Source of the DNA: Phycisphaerae bacterium
GTDB taxonomy: Bacteria > Planctomycetota > Phycisphaerae > UBA1845 > Fen-1342
NCBI GenBank assembly: GCA_016935035.1
Contig: JAFGRR010000363.1
Location: 1 to 16,032, forward strand
Reading direction: 5' to 3'
DNA length: 16,032 nt
How positions within the stretch are numbered: position 1 is the first letter of the stretch; every line of letters starts with the position of its first letter. The notes below the pieces were generated by a model. The model did not search any database, was not told the origin of the DNA, and saw only the letters and a list, made by a program, of their open reading frames with translations. Position numbers and translations under genes: made by a program. Positions 1 to 7,618 of this stretch are shown in pieces.

Positions 1-1
1 A

Positions 2-265
2 ACGTCGCTGTCACCGCTGGCCAACCTGATCACGCCCGCCGGGCCACAGGACATCATGCGAGTCACGATCATCCAGCAGGCCCTGACCGCGCTCGACCCG
101 TTTCGCATCTGGTTTTGGGCGATTGTGCTCGTCGGGCTGGCCGCGACGTCGCAACTGCGCGGCTGGCGCGCCTGGTCGACGGTGACGTTCTGCTGGATCG
201 TCGGCGCCGCCGTCCGCTGCGGTCTGGCGGTCGCGATGCTGCCCAGAACAGAGGCGCTCGGGTAA
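2..265 (+). CDS. Yip1-like integral membrane protein, C-terminal fragment
   Basis: The frame is open from the left edge of the window to a TAA at 263-265, giving the last 87 residues; the true start lies upstream. Two hydrophobic stretches are visible, one around IWFWAIVLVGLAATSQL and one around STVTFCWIVGAAVRCGLAVA. They follow a DPFRIW motif that resembles the LNPFxIW region of Yip1-domain membrane proteins. The internal ATG at 56 is less likely to be the start because the protein-like sequence continues upstream of it. The stop lies about 35 bases before the adaptor gene, so it is probably the first or an early gene of the same export operon. Yip1-like proteins often precede MacA/MacB genes in environmental genomes, but their role there is unknown. 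The family call rests on short similarity only; it could be another multi-pass protein. Confidence 0.5.
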   Translation, partial: TSLSPLANLITPAGPQDIMRVTIIQQALTALDPFRIWFWAIVLVGLAATSQLRGWRAWSTVTFCWIVGAAVRCGLAVAMLPRTEALG

Positions 266-299
266 TAGCGGCTAAAACGCCGCCGATACGGAGGTGATG

Positions 300-1676
300 A
301 TGAAGACAATCATCGGCATCGTGCTGCTGGGAGTGGCGGTCGGCGGGATTTACGTCCTCAACGACAAGCTCCGCAACGACGACGGCGAGAGTATTCTGCA
401 CGTCGCCCAGCAGATCGAGGTGCCCGTCGAGATCGCCACCCCCGAGCGGCGCGACATCATCCGCACCGTGCAGGCCCCCGGCGAGGTCGAGGCCTTTGAC
501 GAGGTGGATATCAGCTCCGAGGTCATGGGCAAAATCCTCGAAATGCCGGTCGAGGAAGGTGACACCGTCGAGGCCGGTGAACTGGTCTGTCGCTTGGACG
601 ACGCCGACTACCGCGCGCGGCTGCTATCGCGCGAGGCCACGGTCGGCAAGCTCAGGGCCCTCATCACCCAGGCCGAGGCCGCCCTCGACAAGGCCCAGCG
701 CGACTGGGACCACATCATGGCCATCGATCGCGCGCGGGCCACGTCACGCTTCGAGATCGCCGACTACGAAACGGCGGTAATCACCGCGCAGGCCAACCTC
801 GAAATGCGCCGCCAGGAACTCATCGAAGCCGAAGCCATGCTGCAATCGGCGCAGGAGGACCTCGACCGCACGGTCATCCGCGCCCCGCTAAGCGGCATCG
901 TCTCGCAACGCTTCGCCGAGGTCGGCGAGGTCGTCATCACCGGCACCATGAACAACCCCGGCACGCGCGTCATGGTCATCAGCGATCTGTCGCGCATGCA
1001 GGTGCGCTGCCGTGTCGACGAGGAGGACGCCCCGCTGGTCGCCGCCGACCAACCCGCGCGCATCTACCTGCAGTCGGATACGCGTCGCAGCATTCCCGGC
1101 CGCGTCCTGCGCGTCGGCACCAAGGGCACCAAGCAGCTTGGCCGCGACGTCGTGACCTTTGAGACGCTGGTCCTGATCACGTCCGATGACAAACGCGTGC
1201 GGCCCGGCATGACCGCCAGCGTCGAGATCGAGGTCGATCGGCGCGAGCAGGCGCTGACGATCCCCGTGCAATCGGTCGTCCACCGCAAGCGGCGCGACCT
1301 GCCCGACGAACTCGTCAAAGAGCACGACCGCCTGACGCGCGAGAGCGACGAGGCCGTGCAGCAGAACGTCGCCGAGTACATCAAGCTGGTCTTCTGCGTG
1401 GTGGACGGCAAGGCCGAGGCCCGCCTGGCGCAAACCGGCATCAGCGACGCGCGCGGCGTGGAAGTCATTGGCGGCGTCGGACCGGACGACAAGGTCGTCG
1501 TGGGCCCCTACCGCAGCCTGGACAGCCTGAAGGACGATTCGCAGGTGAAGATCGAGGAAAAGAAGACCGCCGAAAAGAACCACGATTCCGACAAACCCGA
1601 CGACCCGGCCGCCGCCGCGACAGCCACGCAGCCCGCTTCCACTCAACCGAGCGACCCCAACGACGAGCAGCCATGA
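300..1676 (+). CDS. HlyD/MacA-type efflux periplasmic adaptor subunit
   Basis: This is the membrane-fusion subunit that would link an inner-membrane ABC exporter to an outer-membrane channel. GTG 294, ATG 297 and ATG 300 are in frame. I chose 300 because GGAGG at 290-294 sits 5 bases before it. The 458-residue protein has an N-terminal membrane anchor (about 3-20), then the lipoyl-like half motif VEAFDEVDISSEVMGKI (63-79) with VEEGDTVEAGELV (84-96). A helical hairpin covers about 104-190, the second lipoyl half is TVIRAPLSGIVSQRF (191-205), and the beta-barrel follows from 231, with RPGMTASVEI at 301-310. Two oddities: a charged helical insert at about 328-358 inside the membrane-proximal domain, and a disordered Asp/Pro/Ala/Thr-rich tail after 418. 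Its stop overlaps the ATPase gene. The exported substrate cannot be read from the sequence. Confidence 0.93.
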   Translation: MKTIIGIVLLGVAVGGIYVLNDKLRNDDGESILHVAQQIEVPVEIATPERRDIIRTVQAPGEVEAFDEVDISSEVMGKILEMPVEEGDTVEAGELVCRLDDADYRARLLSREATVGKLRALITQAEAALDKAQRDWDHIMAIDRARATSRFEIADYETAVITAQANLEMRRQELIEAEAMLQSAQEDLDRTVIRAPLSGIVSQRFAEVGEVVITGTMNNPGTRVMVISDLSRMQVRCRVDEEDAPLVAADQPARIYLQSDTRRSIPGRVLRVGTKGTKQLGRDVVTFETLVLITSDDKRVRPGMTASVEIEVDRREQALTIPVQSVVHRKRRDLPDELVKEHDRLTRESDEAVQQNVAEYIKLVFCVVDGKAEARLAQTGISDARGVEVIGGVGPDDKVVVGPYRSLDSLKDDSQVKIEEKKTAEKNHDSDKPDDPAAAATATQPASTQPSDPNDEQP

Positions 1677-2422
1677 TCGCCGACCAGCACGACAACTCGA
1701 AACCGGTGATCGAGCTCATCGACCTGCGCAAGATATACCGCGTCGGCACCGAACTGGTGCACGCCCTGCGCGGCGTGACGCTGACCGTGCGCGAAAACGA
1801 ATACGTCGCGATCATGGGTGCATCCGGCTCGGGCAAGAGCACGCTGCTGAACATCCTCGGCTGCCTCGACGTGCCGACCAGCGGCGAATACCACCTCGGC
1901 GGCCAGGACGTATCGAAGCTGTCGCAGTCAAAGCTCGCTCGCATCCGCGGCCGCCGCATCGGTTTCGTCTTCCAATCATTCGAACTGCTGCCGCGTACGA
2001 CCGCGCTTAAGAACGTCGAATTGCCGCTGCGCTACACACGCGCCCGTCATCGCCGCCAGCGCGCCACCGAAGCCCTGCAACGCGTCGGCCTGCTCGACCG
2101 CGCCCATCACCACCCGAACCAACTCTCCGGCGGACAGAAGCAACGCGTTGCCATCGCCCGCGCCCTCGCCCAGCAGCCCGACCTGATCCTCGCCGACGAA
2201 CCCACCGGCAACCTGGACAGCACCACCGGCGAAGAGATCATGGCCATCCTCGACAGCCTGCACAACGACGGACAGACGGTCATCGTCGTCACGCACGAGG
2301 ACGACATCGCCGCTCGCTGCCAGCGCGTTATCAAGCTGCGCGACGGGCAAGTCGTCTCCGACGAACGCCGCCAGGACACGCCGGACGTCCCCAGCAATCC
2401 GCAGCCCGTGGAGACGCCATGA
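1673..2422 (+). CDS. MacB/LolD-type ABC transporter ATP-binding protein
   Basis: This is the ATPase of a mechanotransmission-type exporter. In 249 residues it has Walker A GASGSGKST (49-57), a Q-loop in FVFQSFELLPR (98-107), the signature LSGGQKQR (151-158), Walker B LILADEPTGNLDS (171-183) and the switch histidine H208 in VVTHED. The LADEPTGNLDS block and the ENVELP-like sequence KNVELPLRY (113-121) are typical of the MacB/LolD/FtsE group, not of importers. The ATG at 1673 overlaps the adaptor stop as ATGA and has no strong ribosome site of its own, so translation is probably coupled. The ATPase and the permease are separate proteins here, not fused as in E. coli MacB. The C-terminal ~20 residues are hydrophilic and variable. 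Confidence 0.95.
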   Translation: MIADQHDNSKPVIELIDLRKIYRVGTELVHALRGVTLTVRENEYVAIMGASGSGKSTLLNILGCLDVPTSGEYHLGGQDVSKLSQSKLARIRGRRIGFVFQSFELLPRTTALKNVELPLRYTRARHRRQRATEALQRVGLLDRAHHHPNQLSGGQKQRVAIARALAQQPDLILADEPTGNLDSTTGEEIMAILDSLHNDGQTVIVVTHEDDIAARCQRVIKLRDGQVVSDERRQDTPDVPSNPQPVETP

Positions 2423-3687
2423 CAGCCGCCAGGATGCTGCTGAGCGTGCTTCTCTTCGTGCCGGACCGTCTGGCGTCGGCGGCGGGGAACGTCATCACCG
2501 CCCTGATCCAGATCTGGGCCAACAAGATTCGCTCGCTGCTCACCGTGCTCGGCATCATCATCGCCGTCACGTCGATCATCGCCGTCGTCTCGCTAGTCGA
2601 GGGCTTCGGCGACTACGTCACCAACTTCCTGCGCGGCCTCGGCACCAACATGATGGTCGTCTACCCCGAGTGGCTGCGCGGCCCACGCGGCGAATATCTG
2701 CGCCCGGCCGAGATGAACATCGGCGACATCCAGGCTGTCGACGCCCACGCCGAAGCCGTGCGGCAAACCTCGCCGGTCATCTGGCTCCAGGGCCAGGTCG
2801 AGTACGGCCGCCAGCAGCTCACCAGCGTGGACATTCGCGGCACGAACGAGTTCTTCCAGCGTATCCGCAACTTCTACCCCGACGCCGGCCGCTTCTTCGC
2901 GGCAGTCGATGTCGAAAACGGCAACTCCGTCTGCGTGCTGGGCCGCGAGGTGCTGCGCAAGCTCGAATGCGACGAGTCCATCGTCGATGACTACATCCTC
3001 ATCGACAGTCAGCGTTTCAAGGTCGTCGGCCTGCTCGAATCCAAGGGCAGCTTCATGGGCGACAACCAGGACGAGATCGTCGTCATCCCCTGGACCACCG
3101 CCCTGAAGATGTACCCCTGGCGGCGTGACTACCTCGCCTTCTACGTCGAGGCCGTCGACGAGGGCCAGATCGGCGAGGCCCGCAACCAACTCGCCCGTAT
3201 CCTCCGCGAACGCCACGGCCTAAAGCCCGGCGACCGCAACGATTTCGGCATCTTCAAGCAGGACGAGGTCCTGCGCGAGTTCAACAACATTCGCATGATC
3301 GCCACCGGCGTGCTGGCCGGCATCGTCAGCATTTCACTGCTCGTCGGTGGCATCGGCATCATGAACGTCATGCTCGTCTCCGTCACCGAACGTACCCGCG
3401 AGATCGGCCTGCGCAAGAGCGTCGGCGCCCACCGCCGCGACATCCTGATGCAGTTTCTCACCGAGGCCATCGTGCTCAGTACCGTCGGCGGCGCCATCGG
3501 CATCCTGCTCGGCTACGCCATCGTCCACCTCGTCTCGCTGCATCCCAGCATGGTCAAAGCCACCGTGCCGCTCTGGTCCGTCGGCCTGGCCCTGGGCTTC
3601 AGCGCCGGCGTGGGCATCTTTTTCGGCATCATCCCGGCTTTCAAGGCCGCTATCATTCACCCCATCGATGCCCTGAGGCACGAATAA
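2419..3687 (+). CDS. MacB-like ABC transporter permease (MacB_PCD + FtsX)
   Basis: Inner-membrane subunit of the exporter, 422 residues. The first membrane helix lies at about 39-60 (LTVLGIIIAVTSIIAVVSLV). A large periplasmic core domain of the MacB_PCD type follows (about 62-285), then three further helices (about 293-318, 347-372, 383-406). The cytoplasmic coupling segment ERTREIGLRKSVGAHRRDI (324-342) and the final IIPAFKAAIIHPIDALR are FtsX/MacB signatures. This gives four helices, as expected for this type. The ATG overlaps the ATPase stop (ATGA), and GGAG at 2410-2413 stands 5 bases upstream. With the adaptor and ATPase it forms a MacAB-like export set; no outer-membrane TolC-like gene is in the window. 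The substrate could be a lipoprotein, peptide or antibiotic. Confidence 0.94.
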   Translation: MTAARMLLSVLLFVPDRLASAAGNVITALIQIWANKIRSLLTVLGIIIAVTSIIAVVSLVEGFGDYVTNFLRGLGTNMMVVYPEWLRGPRGEYLRPAEMNIGDIQAVDAHAEAVRQTSPVIWLQGQVEYGRQQLTSVDIRGTNEFFQRIRNFYPDAGRFFAAVDVENGNSVCVLGREVLRKLECDESIVDDYILIDSQRFKVVGLLESKGSFMGDNQDEIVVIPWTTALKMYPWRRDYLAFYVEAVDEGQIGEARNQLARILRERHGLKPGDRNDFGIFKQDEVLREFNNIRMIATGVLAGIVSISLLVGGIGIMNVMLVSVTERTREIGLRKSVGAHRRDILMQFLTEAIVLSTVGGAIGILLGYAIVHLVSLHPSMVKATVPLWSVGLALGFSAGVGIFFGIIPAFKAAIIHPIDALRHE

Positions 3688-3717
3688 CCGGAATCGCTCC
3701 GCCGCGAACAAGCCCGC

Positions 3718-3747
3718 TTGGCGACGTGCGGTCATTCCGGGTAGATT
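3718..3747 (+). promoter_or_regulatory. Weak sigma70-like promoter candidate for the GH13 gene
   Basis: TTGGCG at 3718-3723 and TAGATT at 3742-3747 are separated by 18 bases, in the 84-base gap between the permease stop and the GH13 gene. Each hexamer matches consensus only in part. Planctomycete-like promoters are poorly known, so this is a suggestion only. Confidence 0.25.
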
Positions 3748-3783
3748 CCCGCCGACGGACGCCCGAACACGGTGGTTAGGAAC

Positions 3784-5490
3784 ATGACCAAGCGAACAAA
3801 CCTGGATGCTGAGTGGCTGTTCAGGGCCGACCCCAAAGACATCGGCCTGGCCGAGAAGTGGTTCACGCAGCCGGCTGACGACGACTGGCACGCAGCAAAG
3901 GTGCCCGCGTGGTGGGATGACTACGACGAGCCACGAAGCGACGGCCCCGGCTGGTATCGACGCGAGTTCGAGCTGCCGGCCGACTTGGACGCCAAAGCCG
4001 CCGGCCTCTGCATCGCGGGCATCGACGAAGAGGCCGGCGTCTGGCTCAACTGCACCCCCGTCACACCGTTGCCCGAGCACCGCGAACGTCTGCTCTATGA
4101 CATCAGCCACGCCGTCCACCCCGGCATGAACAGCCTCGTCGTGCGCGTCCCGGATTACGCCGGCCCGACCGGCCTGCTGCGCGGCGTCGCCATCGGCTCA
4201 CTCGCCCACGGCCCCGCCGCGCTCCTCACCGGCGACCACGCCGACAAGGCCGCCCGCCAGTCCGAACACTGGGTCCGCGAAGCCGTCATCTACGAGGTCT
4301 TCCTGCGCTCATTCTCGCCCGCCGGCAACTTCGACGGCCTGCGGCTGCGGCTAGACGAACTGCGCGATCTCGGCGTCACCATCCTGTGGCTCATGCCGAT
4401 CAATCCTGTCGGCGTCGAGGGCCGCAAGGGCACGCTCGGCAGCCCCTACGCCGTCCGCGATTACTGCGGCATCAACCCCGAGTTCGGAACGCTCGAAGAC
4501 TTCAAGGCCCTGCTCGACGCCGCCCACGCGCGTGGCATGAAGCTCATCATCGACTGGGTCGCTAACCACACCGCCTGGGATCACCCGTGGACGCGCGAGC
4601 ATCCCGATTGGTACACGCGTGACGAAGGGGGCAACATCAAGCCCGCCCATCCCGAATGGACCGACGTCGCCGACCTTGACTACTCGTCGGCCGGCCTGCG
4701 CGCCGCGATGGAGGCCGCCCTGTTGTATTGGCTGCGTGACGTCGGCATCGACGGTTTCCGCTGCGACGTGGCGGGTATGGTGCCGCGCGATTTCTGGGAA
4801 TCCGTCCGCCGCAGGCTCGACGCCGTCAAGCCGCTCATCATGCTCGCCGAGGACCAGGACCCCGCCCAGCACCTCGTCAGCTTCGACCTGACCTACGACT
4901 GGGGCACGTACGCCCTGCTCGGCAGCCTACCCGCCGGCAAGCTGAAGCCCGTGCACATTCAACGTCGGCTGGCCGAGGAAACGCTCGACTACCCGCGCGG
5001 CAGCCTGCGCATGCGCTTCAGCAGCAACCACGACAAAAACGCCTGGACCGGCCCAGCGCGCGTCCGCTTCGGCGCCGCCGCACCGGCCGCTGCAGTCCTC
5101 GCGTTCACTCTCCCCGGCGTCCCTCTGATCTACAACGGCCAGGAAGTCGGCAACGACAAAAAGCTCGACCTCTTCGAGAAACTCCCCATCGACTGGACGC
5201 GCGAAGATCTCGGCCTGCGCCAACTCTACACCGACCTCACCCGCCTCCGCCGCGCGTACCCCGCCCTGCGCCACGGCGAAACCACTTACCTGCACACCCC
5301 CACCGACGACGTATTCGCCATGCGCCGCCAATCCGCCGACGACACCATCCTAGTCCTGATCAACTTCACCCCCACCACCCGCGAATTCACCTTCGATGGT
5401 GAACCCCGCAAACTGCTAGGCGACGCCAACACTGAATCGCATCGCGTCCATTTGCCCCCATTCGGCTACTTCATCGCCCAAATCACGTGA
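3784..5490 (+). CDS. GH13 alpha-amylase-family enzyme with N-terminal GH2-like sugar-binding domain
   Basis: Predicted retaining alpha-glucan-active glycosidase. From ATG 3784 it has 568 residues; GTG 3772 is in frame but lacks a ribosome site, whereas AGGA stands just before 3784. There is no signal peptide, so it is probably cytoplasmic. Residues 1 to about 145 resemble the beta-sandwich of GH2 enzymes (GPGWYRREFELPADL, AGVWLNCTPV, HPGMNSLVVRVPDYAGPTGLLRGV). The barrel starts at VIYEVFLRSFSPAGNFDGL. The four GH13 blocks are present: DWVANH (D257-H262), GFRCDVA with nucleophile D328, LAEDQ with acid/base E356, and SSNHD with D417. A C-terminal beta-domain follows (ILVLINFTPTTREF). Block III lacks the usual EVW. 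The substrate (maltodextrin, glycogen or another glucoside) is not readable. The gene stands alone between the export operon and convergent genes. Confidence 0.92.
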   Translation: MTKRTNLDAEWLFRADPKDIGLAEKWFTQPADDDWHAAKVPAWWDDYDEPRSDGPGWYRREFELPADLDAKAAGLCIAGIDEEAGVWLNCTPVTPLPEHRERLLYDISHAVHPGMNSLVVRVPDYAGPTGLLRGVAIGSLAHGPAALLTGDHADKAARQSEHWVREAVIYEVFLRSFSPAGNFDGLRLRLDELRDLGVTILWLMPINPVGVEGRKGTLGSPYAVRDYCGINPEFGTLEDFKALLDAAHARGMKLIIDWVANHTAWDHPWTREHPDWYTRDEGGNIKPAHPEWTDVADLDYSSAGLRAAMEAALLYWLRDVGIDGFRCDVAGMVPRDFWESVRRRLDAVKPLIMLAEDQDPAQHLVSFDLTYDWGTYALLGSLPAGKLKPVHIQRRLAEETLDYPRGSLRMRFSSNHDKNAWTGPARVRFGAAAPAAAVLAFTLPGVPLIYNGQEVGNDKKLDLFEKLPIDWTREDLGLRQLYTDLTRLRRAYPALRHGETTYLHTPTDDVFAMRRQSADDTILVLINFTPTTREFTFDGEPRKLLGDANTESHRVHLPPFGYFIAQIT

Positions 5491-5619
5491 CGCCCAAACA
5501 GAGCCGGAAGCGGAAGCGAGGCAAATATCGGCTTCAATGATGAATACAGAAACACACCGTGCGCCAACCGGCGTCCCAGCGTCTTTCTGCATCCTGCTCT
5601 GAAAAGTCCGCGTTGGAGG

Positions 5620-5644
5620 GTGCCCAAGCGCTAAGCGCGGGCAT
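5620..5644. terminator. Hairpin between convergent genes, terminator-like without T tract
   Basis: TGCCC (5621-5625) pairs with GGGCA (5639-5643) and GCGC (5628-5631) with GCGC (5635-5638), with a 2-base bulge and a 3-base loop. It sits in the 223-base gap between the ends of the GH13 gene and the RarD gene. Neither strand has a T run after it, so it would not be a classical intrinsic terminator. No other clear element was seen in the gap apart from the heptad repeat at its right end. Confidence 0.25.
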
Positions 5645-5707
5645 GCCCAGCGCCCTCGGCCGCCTATTCATCGTGCCCGGGTGTCGCCGAAGACGCCATG
5701 AAGACTG

Positions 5708-5728
5708 CGTTCATCATTCTGCATTCGT
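5708..5728. repeat. Tandem heptad array, three units (CATTCNN)
   Basis: Three consecutive 7-base units on the + strand: CGTTCAT, CATTCTG, CATTCGT. The stop codon of the RarD gene (- strand, 5716-5714) lies across the first unit boundary, so the last residues of RarD are encoded by the repeat. It belongs to the same family as the arrays at 6675 and 7584. Confidence 0.7.
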
Positions 5729-6628
5729 GATCCGCCGTACCATCCGAATGGAATCCGCGCTAAAGACCGCCAACGCGGCCCAGATGAACGCAAACGTCAC
5801 CGCGTGCCCCCAGGTGAAGGCTTCGCCGAAGGTCAGGGCGCAGATGAAGTGGCCCGTGGGGGCCAGGTATTGCAGGAAACCCATGGTCGTAAGCCGCAGA
5901 CGCCGGGCGGCATTCGCGAACCACAATAGCGGCAAGGCCGTCACGATACCGGCGGCCATCAGCAGCAGACTGCCACCCACGCCTTCGACAATAAAAGCCC
6001 CGCTTCCCACCGCCGCACAATAGCCGAGATAACCCACCGCCAGCGGCATGAGCATCGTGGTTTCAATGGTGAGCCCGGTGAGCCCGTCCACGGCCGCGGT
6101 TTTGCGCAACAGGCCATAGATGCCGAACGACAGTGCCAGCAGCAGCGCGATTCCGGGTACCTCTCCATTCGCGACGATGAACGCCAGCACGCCAATGCTC
6201 GCCAGCGTCACACTCAGCTTCTGCCACGGCCGCAACCGCTCGCCGAGAAACAAGTAGCCGAGCAACACATTGACCAGTGGGGTGATAAAGTACCCGAGGC
6301 TGGCCTGGATCACGTAGCCGTTGCCGACGGACCAAATGAACAGCAGCCAGTTGTTGGCGATAAGCAGCGACGTCGCCACCAGCGTCAGCATCGTCCGCCG
6401 TGACGCCAAGACCCATCGGACGGTCTCCGGTCGCCGCCACCAGAGCATCAGCGGCACCAGCAGCACCACTGACCACACCACGCGATGCCCTAGCACCTGC
6501 AGCGCCGGCACGTGCGAGACAGCCTTGAAGTAAATCGGAACCAGCCCCCACCACCCATACGCCGCGATCCCATAGATCACGCCGGCGCGAGCACTACTCC
6601 TCCCTTCCTCAACACACGCGCCGGCCAT
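5714..6628 (-). CDS. rarD: RarD/EamA-family transporter
   Basis: A 304-residue multi-pass inner-membrane protein with about ten hydrophobic segments, of the drug/metabolite transporter superfamily. RarD-specific features are AAYGWWGLVPIYFKAVSHVP near the N-terminus, the following HRVVWSVVLLVPLML, NGYVIQASLGYFITPLVNVL in the middle, and LQYLAPTGHFICALTFGE in the second half. The length fits RarD (about 300). I chose ATG 6628 because the family similarity begins shortly after it; a GGAGGAGGG stretch lies about 16 bases upstream, too far to be ideal. The frame stays open further upstream, but that part overlaps the end of the neighbouring permease gene and looks like non-protein sequence. RarD substrates are not firmly established. 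The gene ends inside a heptad repeat. Confidence 0.9.
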   Translation of the reverse strand: MAGACVEEGRSSARAGVIYGIAAYGWWGLVPIYFKAVSHVPALQVLGHRVVWSVVLLVPLMLWWRRPETVRWVLASRRTMLTLVATSLLIANNWLLFIWSVGNGYVIQASLGYFITPLVNVLLGYLFLGERLRPWQKLSVTLASIGVLAFIVANGEVPGIALLLALSFGIYGLLRKTAAVDGLTGLTIETTMLMPLAVGYLGYCAAVGSGAFIVEGVGGSLLLMAAGIVTALPLLWFANAARRLRLTTMGFLQYLAPTGHFICALTFGEAFTWGHAVTFAFIWAALAVFSADSIRMVRRITNAE

Positions 6629-6674
6629 GGAATTCGTCTCAGCGCCCTCCTCCGAGAAGCCGCGTGACTGAGCC

Positions 6675-6709
6675 CTTTCTGCACTCTTCATTCTGCATTC
6701 TGCACTCAC
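6675..6709. repeat. Tandem heptad array, five units (CATTCTG-like)
   Basis: Five consecutive 7-base units on the + strand: CTTTCTG, CACTCTT, CATTCTG, CATTCTG, CACTCAC. On the coding strand the stop codon of the ABC-2 permease (6708-6706) lies in the unit at 6703-6709, and the rest of the array forms its immediate 3' flank, just before the RarD gene. Confidence 0.8.
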
Positions 6710-7593
6710 CCCAGCACGCGCGTGCGAATGCGCCGCAGCGCCAGCCAATGCGCGACCACCACATACAGCAGCAGCATCCCGACATGTGCCAGCGTCATCC
6801 AATCGGCCTGAGCCTTGTACAGTGCCCGCGAAAGCTCAACAGAATGCGACAGCGGCAACACAAACCACAGCAGGTCCACCACGCCGCGCACCGACGTCGG
6901 CGGTCCCAGTGTGCCGGAGAAGACCGGGAAAAACGTGCCTGAAAAGAAAAACAGCGGCGTGATCACACCCGTCGTGAAGAACGTGAAGTTGTTGATCATC
7001 TTCACGTAGCTGGTCACGATCAGTCCGATCGCACCAAAGAGGTACGCCGTCGCGAATCCCACCACCGGCACCAGCACACACCACGGCGTGATCTTCACGC
7101 CGAACAGCATGGTCACGAGCATGACAACCGCGGAGAACACCGCCCCCTTGGTGCCGCAGAAGAGAAATTCGCCCGTGAACACCTCGTGCACGCGCAGATG
7201 CGTGCTCAGCATGGCGTCATAGGTCTTCTGCCACGTGAGCCGCACGAACGCGGCATACGTCGTTTCGAACACGCCAGTGAACATCGAGGAGCTCGCCAGG
7301 ATGCCACTGGCCACAAACGCCGTGTAAGGTAATCCGTCAAACAGCCCGTCACGCATGTACGTCGAAAGCCCCACCGCGACAGCCGTGAAGAAGAACAGCG
7401 GCTCCAGCACCGGCGGCATGGCGTTGGCTATCAGCGTCCGGCAATACACCTTCACATGCCGATACCACACGCCATACAGGCTCCAGAACAGCCCCGTCCG
7501 CAGCGCGCACGCCTGCTCAACCCGCATGAACTCCGGCAAGGGAGCCCCGCCACTGCCCGATTTCATAGCCGCTACAGCCCCGTCATTCGCCAT
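6706..7593 (-). CDS. ABC-2 type (NodJ/DrrB-like) transporter permease
   Basis: A 295-residue inner-membrane permease. Six hydrophobic segments follow an amphipathic start. Characteristic sequences are LEPLFFFTAVAVGLSTYM, PYTAFVASGILASSSMF with ETTYAAFVRLTWQKTYDAML (the conserved ABC-2 cytoplasmic region), FATAYLFGAIGLIVTSYVK, and ITPLFFFSGTFFPV, typical of NodJ-type permeases. It pairs with the ATPase gene just upstream, 17 bases away. The start is uncertain: ATG 7593 lies inside a heptad repeat, while in-frame ATGs at 7566 and 7527 are also possible. The one at 7527 has CGGAG 3 bases before it and is closest to where family similarity begins. Its stop lies in another heptad array. The exported substrate is unknown. 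Confidence 0.9.
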   Translation of the reverse strand: MANDGAVAAMKSGSGGAPLPEFMRVEQACALRTGLFWSLYGVWYRHVKVYCRTLIANAMPPVLEPLFFFTAVAVGLSTYMRDGLFDGLPYTAFVASGILASSSMFTGVFETTYAAFVRLTWQKTYDAMLSTHLRVHEVFTGEFLFCGTKGAVFSAVVMLVTMLFGVKITPWCVLVPVVGFATAYLFGAIGLIVTSYVKMINNFTFFTTGVITPLFFFSGTFFPVFSGTLGPPTSVRGVVDLLWFVLPLSHSVELSRALYKAQADWMTLAHVGMLLLYVVVAHWLALRRIRTRVLG

Positions 7594-7618
7594 TCGCTAT
7601 TCGCCATTCATCATTCAG
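7584..7618. repeat. Tandem heptad array, five units (YATTCNN)
   Basis: Five perfect-register 7-base units on the + strand: CATTCGC, CATTCGC, TATTCGC, CATTCAT, CATTCAG. On the coding strand the array carries the ATPase stop codon (TGA at 7613-7611) and the first candidate start codon of the permease (ATG at 7593-7591), so the whole intergenic spacer is repeat. Confidence 0.85.

Noticed and set aside
888..1646. Long open frame on the - strand opposite the adaptor gene (252 codons)
   Set aside because: It is a shadow of a G+C-rich gene: biased His/Ala/Asp/Val composition, no motifs, and the + strand frame has clear domains.
3688..3739. CCGGAAT / ATTCCGG inverted repeat after the export operon as a terminator
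   Set aside because: Seven base pairs with a loop of about 38 bases and no T run; likely chance.
2593..4119. Long - strand frames opposite the permease and the start of the GH13 gene
   Set aside because: Same shadow effect; no protein-like features, while the + strand genes are well supported.
6629..6802. N-terminal extension of RarD to 6802
   Set aside because: It overlaps the end of the permease gene and the heptad array; the residues are not RarD-like.
5708..7618. Heptad arrays as CRISPR or as REP elements
   Set aside because: Units are 7 bases with no spacers and no dyad symmetry, so neither type fits.
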